This document shows positions 11,701 through 26,400 of a DNA stretch of 64,000 nt, in pieces (positions within the stretch are counted from its first letter, which is position 1; each line of letters starts with the position of its first letter). The DNA comes from Anopheles merus. Taxonomy: Eukaryota > Arthropoda > Insecta > Diptera > Culicidae. The DNA lies in NCBI RefSeq assembly GCF_017562075.2, contig NC_054084.1:10582140-10646139 (forward strand), in the 5' to 3' direction. The translations under genes were made by a program, and so were the position numbers. The notes below the pieces were generated by a model. It was not told the origin of the DNA. It ran no database searches and saw only the letters and a program-made list of their open reading frames with translations.

Positions 11701-14700
11701 AATGAAACCAAGGGAATTGGAAGCTAATTCCCGGGATGAAATGTCATCACCCGGTGACAGTGACATGTTCATCAGCGTGATGGAGCTGGAACACGATACG
11801 GTTGAGCACGGGAGGAAACGGGAAATGCGTCCGGCCGTCGGGCTAATCAGTGAGAATTGAGGCCGGTGAGGTTTGCCATGGTCGGGTGGTGCTGGGGTGC
11901 TGTTGATTGTGTCCCGCCGTGCTAAAAGTGTTGATGATTTAATCCACTGCCGTGAACGATTGGCTTGAATGGTGCTTTGGGGCTTTGTGAGTGACGATCG
12001 CCGCTCATTGTTGCTGTTGTGTGAAACAAGTGGCCAATAATGTTAAATAAAGTAACATTTTCTCTTCAGGTCATGTCAGGTTGAGTGAGATGACTAAAAT
12101 GTATTAAAATTGCTTCATTGGAGTCCACTGATTTGCAAAGATGTGCTATAATATGCCTCGATAATCTTGAAATACTTTAGCAATTCAGAAACTTTAGCGA
12201 AACAATAGCAAAAGTTTCACAAAGTTCAAATTGCGCATTATTTCGATCATTAGCTGATCAAATCATTTTCCAAAAGGTACGGCACAAAAAATTGCCTAAT
12301 TCACAGCTTTTTTGCCCTTGAGAGTGCAATGGATCGAACTAAACCTTCCTTTTCCGTTAAGGATTTAATATCAAATAGCCCGGCAAAAAAGTTAATAAAC
12401 TTCCAATTTTCTATTTATCTTTGGCCGTGTTTCTAAGACAAGCCTCTGCCCCACAACTCCGCTTCTGTGTAAAACAAATCGACCTTCCGTAGTGTGCAAA
12501 ACTTTGACAAAAAAACTCACCATTTTACCCCTACCCATGGGGATTGACATTGAAAAGGCTCGCGCCAAACGGATAAGCTATTTAGGTAATTATTTCCCGC
12601 CAGTGAAAAGCGCCGGCTGAAGGTCAACAAAAAAAGAAAAATCCGTCCAGCATCCCTAAACGGTACGGCACGGTTCTTTTTTTCTTCTTTCTTCGTGAAA
12701 GGTCACCATCGCGATAATGGACGGGATGAGAGTCCTGCGAAAACGTGCCGCTCAGCACTTACTCCGCTAAAGCCATGGCAGCATGGATGATGGAAAACAA
12801 TCACCGCCAAGCCTTTGCCAGTGGGCCAGGTAGCTGATCTGTGCGCTAGGAAAAAGCTTCACTGGCACGGTGCAAAAGGTCGCGCACAGGTACAGGCTGG
12901 CCGGTTGGGGAGTTGGGTAATGTCCAGCGAAAATTAGGTACTTTCGGTTTAATTACTTTCATTCTGTCTTCCGGTGGATGCCCCGGTATGAGGTAGTGCA
13001 AATTTGGGTGCCGTTTTTTTTTGTAATTTTAATTTAAGTAAGCTCGTTTAAAAGCACGACCCCCTCCCCCCTTCGGGTGGTGATGCAGCTGGTGATGGAG
13101 TGGCAGGCAGGTTGGAATGGGTTTTATGAGTGCAATTTTTATTCCGGATGGTCTTTGCGCGGGCAGCTTGAGTACCCTTTCGATGATGATTTTTTAATTG
13201 GAGTGCTTTATTTTGACATTTCGCTGAAGGTTGTATTTGTAAATATTTGTATGCCATAGCTCTGGAGCAGCTTTTGACAGTCGTATTATGTCATGCGGAT
13301 TGCATAACTCACAATTGATGAACGAAAAACTCAAGATGGAGGCGCCTAGCGCCTGTTAAACCGATTCAAATTCACATTTAAAAAATAAAGCATAAAAAAC
13401 CATCATTGTCTAGCACACATCAGTGATGACAAGAGAATGAAAAGTAAACTCTACCACCGTACAGTGTGTTTATCTTACCATGGGAAGCAAATCGTTACCC
13501 ATCCGCCAGGCGCTACCTAACGTATGAGAGAGTGAGACGATGTTTCATCGCTTTGGGAGAACGTTTTTTCTCCACCTACAGCGTTTCGCGCGTTCCGATT
13601 TGCTCGCAGGGACAAAGTTAAGTACATACCATTCGTTTGGATGTCGCTACGGTAATTACCGGTACCGGTTAGGTAGCCTCTAAATTGCTCCGTAAAAAAG
13701 GGTGCAAGGGGTTGGGAAACAGGGAGACGATGGGACTGTGGACAACTGCAGACGCCATCATCATGCCACTGACAGACGATTACCGCCTTCATGACAGCCA
13801 TCGGTGTTACCAATTTCAAACACCCTTTACCCTGCAATGACAGCAGCGTTCCTGGCCCTGGGGACTGGCCAAACTTTAGTTGATCTTGTACGGTAGGCAG
13901 ACAAAAAAGGTACAAAGCCATTAAACTGTGAAACTCTGCTAAGGAGAGAGGGGGAAGAAACACTTCAGATGATGTAGGTGACGCTCTTGATGTAATAAAA
14001 AGGAAAAAGTCGTGATCATTTCACTGAACAAAGAGTGCTCAAATTGGTATTGGGAGGTGGGTGACATCGCTGGTTCGAATTTGTCACAGTCGAGTATGTA
14101 TGGCAGAAGTTTGCTTATTCACTTGTCGTGCTTTCGAAAGCTTGCCAGCAGCGTGGAATGAGAGAGAGCATGCGAGCGTTTCATTTCATTTTCACCATTT
14201 ATCGCTGTCGTTTAATCTGTCACATGGTAAGCGAACATGGTTCGCGGTGTATGTGTTTGAGTTAGTCTGATTTTTTCGCCCGAAAGTGATTGTTTGTGTG
14301 CTAGTGTTGGAGATAGGCGATAGGACAAATTGAGCTTCTCTATTTGGTTGATTTTGGTGAATCGTTTGAATGTAGCTATGTGTGTATTTTTTATTCAACT
14401 AAACCGAGCAATTTCATTCTGTGATGGTATTAGTTACATTTCCGCTTTGGTTGATGGACGGCAGCTCCGGAGCTCCGTAAAGTGATTGTCACCGAAAATA
14501 GGCCATGAAAACAATCATTGAAAGGAGAGACTTGTTATTTAACTTCTTATTTATTAACAAAAGAACAAAACAAGCAATAACGGCCCAATAGTTTGAAGAC
14601 TAACACTAAAAAGGAGATCTTTAATAGATACTATGAAGTCATTGATATAATACGGTCGTTTGATTGTATAAAAGCCCACCGAGACCGATGCTGTGATACA

Positions 14701-17700
14701 TTTGTTTTGAAGCCCCGTACCCATAAAAGTATCCAATCATCTATATTCAAATCGTCCTTCCGCCCATCATCAGTCAAAAGTGACAAGTCATTTTTTGAAA
14801 GGCTTCATAAAAAATGAATCGCACATATATTTTAATCATTATGACATGTGCACCACCACTCCCCAGCGGACCAAACGAGATCGATACTCGATACCGGTAC
14901 AAATCAGTCGTCTGCCTTTACCACGATTGACACTACATACCCCACTCGAGAGCGGGGCAGGACAGTGACATCGAGATGAAAATGAAACTCCATTTACATA
15001 TCGTAACGATGGTACGATTCCGTCCGAACAACGGTACGATCATCAGCATTGCCAGTTGAGCCATCGCAGAGCGTATCCTCTTGAATTGGAATTGGAAAAG
15101 TGGACGTCAACCAAACAACAAAAAGCGGGGGCAAAATGTTGAAGAGGAAACGAACTTTCCCACACAAACGCACTCCCGATGCGCAGAGGAACCGCCCGAT
15201 GAAGTTAAATTTGCTTTTGATCGAGAAAGCTCACATGTTTTCCAAAACTGTTTCGATGACGGTAGGAGAGCAAGCATCCACTCGAACTGGAAAGAGATAA
15301 AGTGAGAAAAACAAACACTCGAAAAAAGCCGAATCGATCGGCGGCACTGCTACTACTGCTGGTTGGAAAGATTTTAACGCTTATTGACACACCCAACGGT
15401 GCGTGGGAATGGTGGTTTCGATGTTTTTCGCGCTCTTTACAGTGGTTGTTATTGTCGCGTGATGCTGCTGTTTTTTTTTCTTCTCTACAATTCGGGGTGT
15501 GCTGCGACCCTTGGCTGTAGCACATACAGCTGTTGCCGTTGACATATGACGAACTATTTGTTGTTGGGTGGTACATTAGCATGTGTCAGGGCCAAGAGGG
15601 CTGTGCTTGATTTTGCTAACAGCCATTGAAGGAATTTGACGTTTATGTGTTCATCTGTCATGGAAAAATTGACTTTTGGTTTGGCGGGAGAGCATTACTG
15701 GGAGTTGTGATTTGTGAAGTGATTTGTACGTTACAACTGAGGTTAAAAATAAGGAATATATATGTATAAATAAGGAATGGATGAACGTTTTCTACTTGGT
15801 TTATCCATTATCCAACTGCATTTTGTTATGTTAGAAAATTGATCTATCTTATTAAGTATTCTTATGGGAATATCAAAATTGGAATTTTAGAGAAGCACAT
15901 AAAATCCTAAAATGCCAGAGCTGGTCTACTCTTTGTTGCCTATGTTGTGGTTTTCCTTCAGAGAAAAGTTTAAGCTAAACAATCTCATTTTTCTGCATGC
16001 ATGTTTGGACTTGCTTCAAAATTTCGCACACATACTCACAGTATCGGAAGAACTTTTTGGGTAACGTAGCCAGCGGAAGATAACATGCCGCCCGAAGCCA
16101 TTCACCAAGAGACGTGATGAGGTCATGAGTTTTATGATTTCCTTTCACTTCGTTTTTTTGGCAACGTTTCACCATCATTCGGTGTGTAAATATTTTATAT
16201 CTTATCTTCGCTCCCGTTAAAAAGGAATATTTTGATGAGGCATAAAAGTGTTGTAAAGCACTATAACTGGAGGAAAATTGCACACAATTGCCCGGCGACA
16301 AAGGTGACAGTTTTAATGATATCTATCCCTGATGCAAGAAGACGTTGGAAGAGATTGTGCGTTCAATAAAATAGCGTTTGGAGGGTCCCCTTTTCCAAGA
16401 AGATCCACTACACCAGTAGCCACTATCGTTATATTGGTGCAAAAGAGCACTTCAGCAAACTGCACCTGCCACCAGGAACGGGTAACGAGCAACAACAAGC
16501 CACGAGCTGCCAGTGTTCGACCTAATGGACACCGGATTTCGGACAACTAATGGTCAATATTTTCTACCCGAACCATTTCCCAACAGTGCTCCAGTGTTTG
16601 GGGTGACGCTTTGGGGGTTTTTTTGTGGGCCGAAGAGCTGTGTAAATAAGCAACTCGAAGCGACCTACTTTCGGTCCGGGCGAAGTTTTCCACATGCGGC
16701 GAATAAATTCATTCACGTCTGCTCCTTGTGGGATAGACCCAACCACTTCCCCCAGTATTAATAGCAAGGTGATAATGATGGTGGTTACGATTATGGAACT
16801 CCAAACGTGTGTGGTTGGGTGGGTGGAGAAAACGAGGGAGAAGGGGAAGGGGAAAAATCAGAACCATTGAAAATGGGAATTCAGAATCGTACATCGGTCG
16901 GTGGAAACGTACAAAAGCGAACAGGAAGTCAGAATCGCTTTTCCGGGTGGTTCACTCATTTGGAAGAAAGCATTCCGCCCCCCAAAACTCGGTGTGTATG
17001 CGTTTTCTAACGGTTCTGGGTAGTGTGTATGTGTGTGAATGTGTGTGGAATTCCGTTCCTGGTTTCTTTTTTTTACCTTTTTGGGGACCTTTTTGGTATA
17101 ATATGATGATGATGATGGGTTTTTGGTGTGACCCATTTGCTTCCCGTATTCGATTGCATTGTCGTTGGCGGACGTCAGGGCGGGTAGTGAGCAAGGTGAA
17201 GGTGTGTCACGAATTTTTCACCACATCCAGCCACAACAGCTCGTGACCGTGGCTGGACTTTGGGCGACGCTAGGGGCTACACAACGGCGACAATTGGACG
17301 TGCAACTGAAGTTGTGCAGTGTTCCAGTTTTGTGTTTTGTGTTGAAAGGAGCAAACAGGATTGCCGTACGCATAATGATGGCGAGTCATAAAGCCAGCCG
17401 CAAACGGTTTGATTGTGTGAAGGTGGTATTAATGCATTCAGCGTGAGAATGTTGAACAATTTCAAGAGGGGAGTAAATTGGGACGGTGCAATTATTGCCC
17501 ATTTGGGGTAGGCTTTTATGAGAGAGAGAGAGTGGTTGAAAAGGTTAAGTGTGTTTGAACCGATTTGAAGAGGAACTGTAATTGTGAACAATGAAGTTCG
17601 CGTAACAGCTTTGAGAAGAAGCCTTGTACGTTGTAGGGGTAAGTTTGTTTGGATTTTGTGAACTTCGAGGTGAAAAAGACGTTCCAAAATGCTTCATTTC

Positions 17701-19097
17701 TTCATTTTTAGAAGACAAATATCATCCAGTTTTGTTACTTTACTAGATCTTATTAAACTTAGGCATGCTTAATGGTTTTAAATGACCCTTCATTTGTAAG
17801 AAACAGCGCCTATTTTGACGAAAATACATAATTTTAAAAGCTTATCTCGCCGCAAGAGCGGCTTGAAGTTACCGCCGTGTTCGAAGCGAAATCAACTGTC
17901 GGCTTTTATCGTGCTTTATCTACACACCAACACGGAGAGACAGCTCCATCCAACAGGAAGCATGCCCACAAACGCTATCAAGAGAAGGAAAATTAATGGA
18001 AAGCAGTGGAAGCATTAAAAAAATACGGCTCAACCCACTGTCGGTGATGAGCTGAGTTTGCATTTGCCACACGCGGGCTTTAAATTGTTGCGTGCCAAAG
18101 CTCTATTTCCCGTGCAGCGGGTGTTCCAATACCAACAAGCGAAGCGATGGTGGCGGAGAAGGCACACAGTGCAAGCACTGGCAAGCACTTACAATCGATG
18201 ACGAAGAGTAAGCACTTTATTTGGGTGGCCCCGTACCTAGTCCCAGGGAACATGCAACGCGGTAATATTGGAGCGGAAATTTTTGCACAGGATGAGCCAC
18301 GACCGGCACAACGGATTGTGTCGGGAGTTTCGTTTTGTTGGTGGCATGCAATCGTGCACCCTCACAGAAGTAAGGAACCGCGACCAGCAGCAGCGATAGG
18401 ATGGGGCTGGCTTATGGCGTGTGGTCGTGCTGTTGCATGTGCGGTCGCTTGGCCCCGGGGCAATTGATGCACCGGAACTGGTGCGGTATTTTCGCACACA
18501 CGGCATCCGTGGAGTCACGGGTTGGGTGGGACACGGGTTGGTCGTTATTTAAATGCGGCCGTTTTGCATTGTGAAGGCATTTTGCGGCGCAAAGTCTACG
18601 ACGCTTTGCGGAGGGTTTCGCTGTTTACCATGCAAATGCAAACGGCGTTGCATGGTGGGCCTGTACCCCTGAAAGTGTGCCAAAAAGTCAACGAACTCTT
18701 ACCGTTGCGGGCATCGATTTGTGCTGTTCAAAGGGGAGGTGAGTGTGTGTGTGTGTGTGTGAGGATTAGATAGAAAGTCATTGTACCGTTGGTTGCGAGT
18801 TGGTTGCCGTTAGGCTGCGGGGAAAAGGGAGTTTGTTTTGGGATCGGTGTTTCATTGCATTTCGAACAGAAAAGGCAGGATTTTTCATTACAAAACCGTT
18901 GGATCGTTGGCAAAAGATTTGAAGGGCGGGGAAAAACTGATTCCTAATTCTATTCAGTCCTTCAAACGTTCAAGGCGAATGGTTCGCTGATCGGGAAACA
19001 ACCGAACAAAAGGGGTCCAAAATCCCGTTTTCAATTATGTAGCCAATAATCAATTCGCTGTCGACTCCTCTGATGGTCCCTTTCTGAAGGGCTGGCA

Positions 19098-19159
19098 GCA
19101 AGAATAAAAGTATAGTATAAATAAAATACTATAAAATAAAAAAAGCAAGAATAAAAGTA
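19098..19159. repeat. 15-bp direct repeats flanking an AT hairpin
   Basis: GCAAGAATAAAAGTA occurs at 19098-19112 and again at 19145-19159. Between them, starting on the last two bases of the first copy, TATAGTAT and ATACTATA form an 8-bp inverted repeat with a 7-nt loop (19111-19133). The layout resembles a short duplication or the remnant of a small insertion. No transposon ends are recognisable. Confidence 0.8.
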
Positions 19160-22100
19160 AAGCTCTCTCGCTGTCACTGATTTGATTGCGATGTTTATTC
19201 GCTCCAAGACTGCAAGATCAACCCGTTGGGGAGGAATTATCGTTGGTTCTTTTAATAAGAAATTCAAGCAAATGAATCCTGCCAGTGGCCTTAGTTCTGA
19301 TAGTCTTTTTTCTCTCTTATTTCTTCTTCTGATTACAGTTCTCTGAATGGATAGATCATCATGATAATGATGCACCGGATGAAGGTAAGAGATGTTTTGA
19401 TTTTGTTCCGTTGCTTTATTAATGGTGGTTTTGGGCGAAGAGAAGAGCAGTGCGATGGAATGAAACATTCCATGAACTGCTCTCGAACACGTTCACTAGT
19501 GAAGAATTGCAGTTCATTACTGGAAATCAAATCCTGTTAATGAATCAACCTCGACATCTTAATCCAGCTCCATCTAGACACTCACTTGTTTCGTGTTTCA
19601 TTTACGTTTATTATTTCATCATATTCTGTTAATAACAGCGTTTCGAATCGATTACAGTATAACATTAAAAGCATTTTTTTAGATAAATAGAGTTTTGGAA
19701 TATTTTATTTCAAATTAATTTCTATAAAACTGTTTTTAATCATTTGAATTTCAATTTGATCAATTTGAAAAGGAAAAAGAGTAAAAAGCTTCCTCCCAGT
19801 AAATTGCTGGAGCTATCCAATCTTATTTGTTAGATCTTAAATCGTCCAATTTAATGTCCTGTTGTGGTTCCCGCTCCAAGTGTAACGATGGCTACCAGTT
19901 TTAACAAGAAACTGGACAAACGATTCAATAAAAATTTCCTCTTTACTATACTTCCTCCAAACACTTTACCAACCCCGCCACGATCGATGGTCCGGGCAAA
20001 TGCTGGCGTGTTATAAAATACGGGTCATTGCATCCATAACAGATTGCTACCGTGCTCCGTGCGGCAGGCTGGGCTGCTCTCGTCCGACCGTCCGTACTCT
20101 ATAATTAAATAATAAACAGACGATTAGCGGTGCGATATTGAACCGGTTGCAGCCGTGAAATAAATCATGCTGCACATTGGACGTCGGCGCGAGATAGTGT
20201 GGGCACGACCGTGCTGCGTCCGTTTTCCACCGTGAGCGCTTCTGGCGAAAGCGGGTGCAATAAACAGGCAATAAAAATAGTGAATAGCACTGGCCAACAG
20301 TAGCCCGCGGGATGAATCTTTGTCCGGAGCGTCTCAAGCGCGCACCGGTACAAACGCTGAATGGGAACGTGTTGGTGTTGGTGTTGGGGAAAGGCAAGAA
20401 ATATCCTTAACACACATTTTTAGCCCCGAACGTGAACGCCACGCAGCGAATGACGCTGATTATTTATTTTCCATTATCGTTTCCGTTTCGATTGACTTAA
20501 AATTGAGCGGCAAAGGGGGGGAAAAAAAGGAAAGAAATGATTGCGTGCGAGGTCGCCCGGGCAAGTCAACGCGCGAACGCACGCAACTCGTTGTGAGTGT
20601 TTGTTTCTCGTTGGAAAGCAATGAAATGGAGAAGAGGAAAAAAAAAACTTCGACAAAAAAGAAAAAAACACCCGTTGCAGGAGCCGGAGTCGCCTGGGAA
20701 ACTGTTCCGAAAGCAATTCGAAAAGCCTGAACCTGTGATGAAAGCGCCCGAAATGTTTGCTGCCGTGGCGCCCGCTGTCTTCGAGATGACAATGGAAAGA
20801 AGTTATCTGTTCGCCTGCCACACTGAAGCTGACCAGTGGACAAAAAGCTTGTTAAAAGAATGCTCTCACACAGCAAAGCCACATGATACGAAAAGTTTTT
20901 AAGTTCATGGTCATCAAAATGCATACTTTTCAGGGGCGTAGCATAACAAAGCGCCTCAAAGTATGCAACTTGCATTACAATTGTACTTAATGAATTCAAT
21001 TACCTTGCTTTTCACATTTCCGGCAACAAATTTTGTCCACTGGCAACTGTCCGCGCCCTTTGGTGCGAGGCAATTTAGCACAAATGAAAGCGAACGCAGC
21101 CCTGTGGAGACAAAGAAGCGAAGCATCAAATTGGAATTTGATATCCCAGGTCCGAGGACGAATTTATCGTGACTGAGACAGACAGAACCACAGCTTGCGG
21201 AAGGAACGACGCTCCGACGTCTTTACCTTCTACTTTGTGCTGGCTTAACCTTCTTTCAGTGGGACCAGAGATGGTCCGACCGCGGCGATGGAGTAGCGTA
21301 ATCGAATCACGAGAGGATGTTTGTAGTGTCCGGAGCGGCTTCCAATGCTCGGCAAACATGGTGCATGTTCTGTTTGACGGGTCCAGCCCAGTGACAGTGA
21401 AGAAGGCACAGGCAATATATCCGTTCGGCAAACGGAGCGTACTTGTATGTACACTTTTACTTTCAAGTGTGTTGTTATTTGCAGCACTCGTCGTAGAGCT
21501 TTCGCAATAAGCAGTTACTGCAGAGCATGGGGCTGAGCACGGTGACTTTGAGGAGCTCGTCCGTACCGGCTGGTTCAAATGGTTTGACACACAGATAGCT
21601 CGGTGGAGTTGGGATTGATTGAAAATGGTGTTTATTGCAAATGTTGCGCTGGCGCTACGCCTCGTAAGAGCGAGACACCGAGAGATACTGCATGCGTGTT
21701 TTCCGTCACTCAGAAGTGGTTTGATGTTGGCGCTCATGCTGGGTGAATCAACGGGACGATTGTAAATGTTTGATTGGCTGTAGCTGACAGCTGAGAAATT
21801 GATTTACTACTGATGTGCTAGAGTCGGCATTCAGGAGGCTGAAAAATTGGATTTATGATGCGTGTGTGAGAGATGTTTTATTCGTTTGTAGCCTGTCTTG
21901 GCAGGAGAGCATGTAGTGTTGGTACGGAGTAAATGAAGTTATCCTTGTTGAGCTGCAGCCCCGATGTCAATAGCGAGCTTGATTGTAGACGAACTGTAAT
22001 GGTTCCGATGATTAATAAGGAATGATATTAAAACGATCGTTTTGTGATTTAATCGCTTTAGTTGTTATTCAGCATGAACAGCTATTAAGTGCAGAAGTAT

Positions 22101-23426
22101 GTTCCACAGTGTTAGAGTAATCCATCTCCATTAACCGGGCAGCAGATGCGAAAAATTACTTCTGAATGGGAGTTTCACACCATCACAAAAACCATCCAAT
22201 AAGAAAGCAAGCAGAGCAATATTGTACTCATATCCCACCACTAGCGAGTACCACCGTGTCGTCCAAACAGTTCAAAAGTTGCTGTCAAACCCGACCGTCA
22301 GCAAAAATGCCCTACATCCGCTGTTCACTGTTCACGTCACCGGTGCTGGAAAGTTGCACCACAGAAACTTGAACACGCTGTCAATCATGTCGAGCACGCT
22401 TATCGGACGAATGTGTTTTTTTGTTTGCTCTCCTTCTTCGTCTTGCGCACCATTCTTGTGGTTTAGCGAGTATGGCAAACGCTCTAACGAAGCGTGCACG
22501 TGATTCGCACCCCCATCGATAAGGGTCATAAATTTGAAATCTATTCGTCCACGCTCTTGTGCCCGCTGCCCGCTGTGCGTTCGGTTCGGTTACAGCAGCC
22601 GCTGGATCGATTTATCTCCTCCCCCATCTTTGGTCAATAATTTTGCTTAACACCTATTTGTACGTGCTTTGTTTTCGGTTCCCAGGGCGGCGGCTATGGT
22701 CCATTCGTCATTCTTTTTTTCTACGGTTTTTAAGTATGATTTGTTGGCTTTTGGGGTGAAGTTGGTGTTTTTGGATGGAGAAGCCTGGTGGTTTGTGAAA
22801 ATGTGTTACGCCCAAAGGGCTTGAAGTTTTGAAGGTTTGAGCTTTTGGTTTTGGAAATATATATATTTTTTTAATTTTTCCACTCAAATCTGTCTAGAAT
22901 TATATGAATGGTAATTCAAAAACTTCATTTCCAAACAAGCGGAACAGTATTGTGTTTTTCCTTGTTTTTCATGATGTTGTGAAAGCTTTCATAAGCTTAT
23001 TTCTAATTTGACCAGTTTATAAACCATTTCTTCTCTATGTGATCATTCTATAAGATGCGCAAAAAACAAAAAAAAAAAAAAAAACAGGATTACAAGTGAC
23101 TGATAGCATGAAATGAAAAGGGAATTAAAATGAAGAATCAACCAGTATCACCAGTCAACATCTTCCCTAGTTCGAAACGATACGGAACAATGCACGTGCC
23201 TCATACACATTAAAAAAAGACACAAAAGTGCTCCCATCACTCATCGTCAGCGGAGAAACCGTGCCAGCGATCTACTTTGACGTGCGAAATATCATTCCAT
23301 CATCCTTAATTCACCAACCGCCGTGCCCATCATTTGGTTGTTAAAGCTGCGCTTAGCTTTAACTTCAAGATGACCTCTCACCATTCCTTTTTGCCACCGC
23401 CATCCATCATCACATCTCATCCACGC

Positions 23427-23430
23427 TCTT

Positions 23431-23465
<35 letters not shown>

Positions 23466-23466
23466 G
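23427..23466. repeat. TC microsatellite
   Basis: About 40 bp of (TC)n with two TTC interruptions, in non-coding DNA. Confidence 0.95.
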
Positions 23467-26400
23467 ATTCTTCCATACCAGCTCAAAGAGACGAGCCAGT
23501 AAGCGACGAGGAGGAGCGACGGGAGTGATCATACCGTGACCGTGTCGCCCATCTCATTCATCCCTTCTTCGTTCGCCTGTCCTTCTGTACCGTGTGCGTG
23601 TGTGTTGTTTTGAGGATGCAATTGCAGTAAAGGATTTGCTCGAGCTCGAGCTTGATTGCACGTTTGGCGTGCGCGTCTCGTGTGTGTATGCGTTTGTCGA
23701 AAGATGCGAAAATGATGTTGGATTAAATTATAAATGGTACTTGAAGGTGTTTTTTGTTGTTGCTGTTGTTGCTATATTCCACTATAAATCTTCCCTCTAG
23801 TGTTTGCATTCCTTCACTTCTTGGTGTTATGACGTTCGGCGCTGTTAGTTGGATGATTGTGGTTTGCGTTTTTAATCCTTGCATGCAAATGTATGTGTTC
23901 GTAAATATTATATTTAGAATTGAATAGTCAAGTGAATGTGATACGTTTTCCATTTTGTACTCGTATTTGTTGGGCTGAATGGAATATAATTGATATGGGT
24001 GATGTTTCATTATCTTTTTTTTATTAAAAAATAGTAAAATATGATTCAAAATTGTATTAGCATTACTTAGTCGTAAGAATCCCTTATTAAATCATCAATT
24101 GAAGAATTTTGGAAAATAATTGCAATCAATATAACGCTAAAAATCCTCATAAATTCTCATCTTCTTTTCCACACTAGAAAGTTCATTCAAAAGCTAAAAA
24201 TAGATGCCCTATCTATCTTGCAACGATTATCACGCCTGTAACGACACGTGTTTAGATTGCGACATCGACTTGTTGCTCGCCCGCATTTAGCATCTCCGTT
24301 ATTATTTCTAATCCCAATGGCGCCCCATTCCTGTCCCCTAACGCGATAGTTGCATGCAGTTGAAAGCGTTGCGAACGAGTCAATTGAATTGTTGAATTGT
24401 GTTTCGTGCAACGTAGATCCTTGTAGATACAGATTTGTCACGTACCGGAGAGGGCAGCGACGAAGTACGAATACCGTTCCACGCCGAAACTAAGAACGGC
24501 CCAGAACAGAGCACACAAAGAACAGCGTAAAAGCAGCATCGCTGAAAGGGATGAGCTTTCTTTTTGTTACTTTTCTTGCACAATATATTAGTGATGAAAT
24601 AAAATAACTATTTGTACTGAGTTGTGTACGTGCTGTTCGTGTGTTGGCTGATGGCGATGCTGGCGCTGCGCTTCGTTAAAGCGATCGTTAGCGAGAGGAA
24701 ATCAGCTCGCTGCTGCGGCGAATAAAAAGAACGACAGCAAAACCGTCACCCTGTTCGCGAATACGTTGCGTCGTGTAATGTCAGCAGCAACTGTAACCAC
24801 TGCCAATCAATCGCAACCCCCCGATCAGGGCGATGGGTTGTGAGCGTATCTATTGTGTGGTAGAAAATTGATGCACATTCCTGCTATAGGAAGCGATTCT
24901 TTTTTTCGCGTTTTTCTCTCTTTTTTTAAAGCTCTTTGAAACGAAATTTCCACTCCGCGAGCACGATAGAGTGAGGTTTGGTAAATCCGATTACACAAAG
25001 CGTACAACGATACGCACGGGAGATGAGGTTTCCCCACTCCCCGTATAACTGACTACCGACCTCCGTGGTCCTTGAAGTAATCTCGCTCACAATCGTCCGA
25101 TGCGACCAGATGCATTCAATAAATGCATCACCAGATGTCATTCGGATCGGGTCGAGCACGCGAACGGGACGCGAATGAAATAGTTTTGCCGATTTTCTCA
25201 TCTAAGGTGGTGAGGGTACAGCACGCAACACCATAATCATTGACATCACCACCAGTTCCCGTGATGGGTCGATAAACCGATTGGAAACATAAATTGGCAA
25301 TCAGGCAATCCGGCGTGCGTAGTTTGGGGTGAGCTTTCCGGTTGGTCGACCAAGGAAGGAAGCTGGCCCTGTCGCTGCTGGTATCTCGGGCCGGGTAATT
25401 GGACAAGCCTCCGTCACCGCGTGGTGCGTGGTTTCGGTCGATCGATTTGCATGATTAATGTTTAATTCGGAAACGGATCCGAGGGGTGGTGTCCTTTCTG
25501 TGTGGCTGATTGATACGTCTAAGCCTGGCCGGTGCCGGTGGCATGTTATTTTGAGGTTGATAAATGGAAACGAGAGGTTCATTGGGGGATGTCTGTTTTT
25601 TTGTGGCGGTGGTTCGATTGTTGTTGATGCATCATCTCCTCTCGCATGTGGTGAGCATGAGAGCATTAGAGCAGACTATTGAATGAAAAAAAAATCAAAT
25701 GGTGGAAGTCAAATAATGTATCTGCTGATCGGGATTACGCACATGATGGATGGAGCTAATAAATTGATTGTTAAACATCCTTTCACAATTGATAGGAAAA
25801 AGCTAATTAAAACAGTGGGATTAATTGAAGTTATGAAACAATGGGACCCATATCCAGGGATGAGCAACCTGCAAAATGGCTTGGAAATGAGGCTGAATGA
25901 GGCAAAATAATTACTAAGGTGATAAAAATACAGTTCATATTTTATACTCATTGAGCTGTTCATTTGAAGTTTGATGTTCCTCTACTTGCATAAAATAAAT
26001 TTGCTCTCCCCCTTGGTTAAAAGGTTGCCCACCACTGGATCAGATTATACAAAATATATGATGCGCTGATAATCCGGCAGCATTGCGCTTACACGCGTTC
26101 CGCATCCCACTCGGACGGGGGAGGTAGTGCTGAACTGGCTCCATTATGATGACGCTAATCCGCCTCAGCTGACGGTAAAGCTGTCGAACGGAGTTGGTTC
26201 ACCGGCCACAGCTAACTATCGAGCCGCACAATCCAATTAAAAATGACATTAAACTTTCTCCGATATCGGTATAAATCTTTTAAGACTTTGTACCAACTAT
26301 TTCCGACCGACTATGGTGGTTGTACTCTTTCTGCTAGTTTCTTCTGTTTTTTTTTTTTGTTTATGAGGACGTGCTACGTGCTTTGTGGCAGGCAGCAGGA

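Noticed and set aside
12989..12997. TGAGGTAGT, the start of let-7
   Set aside because: The rest of the mature let-7 sequence is absent and no hairpin partner is seen.
21126..21737. 203-codon open frame on the minus strand
   Set aside because: No recognisable domain, Ser/Thr-rich random composition, no splice or promoter context; similar frames occur by chance in this GC range.
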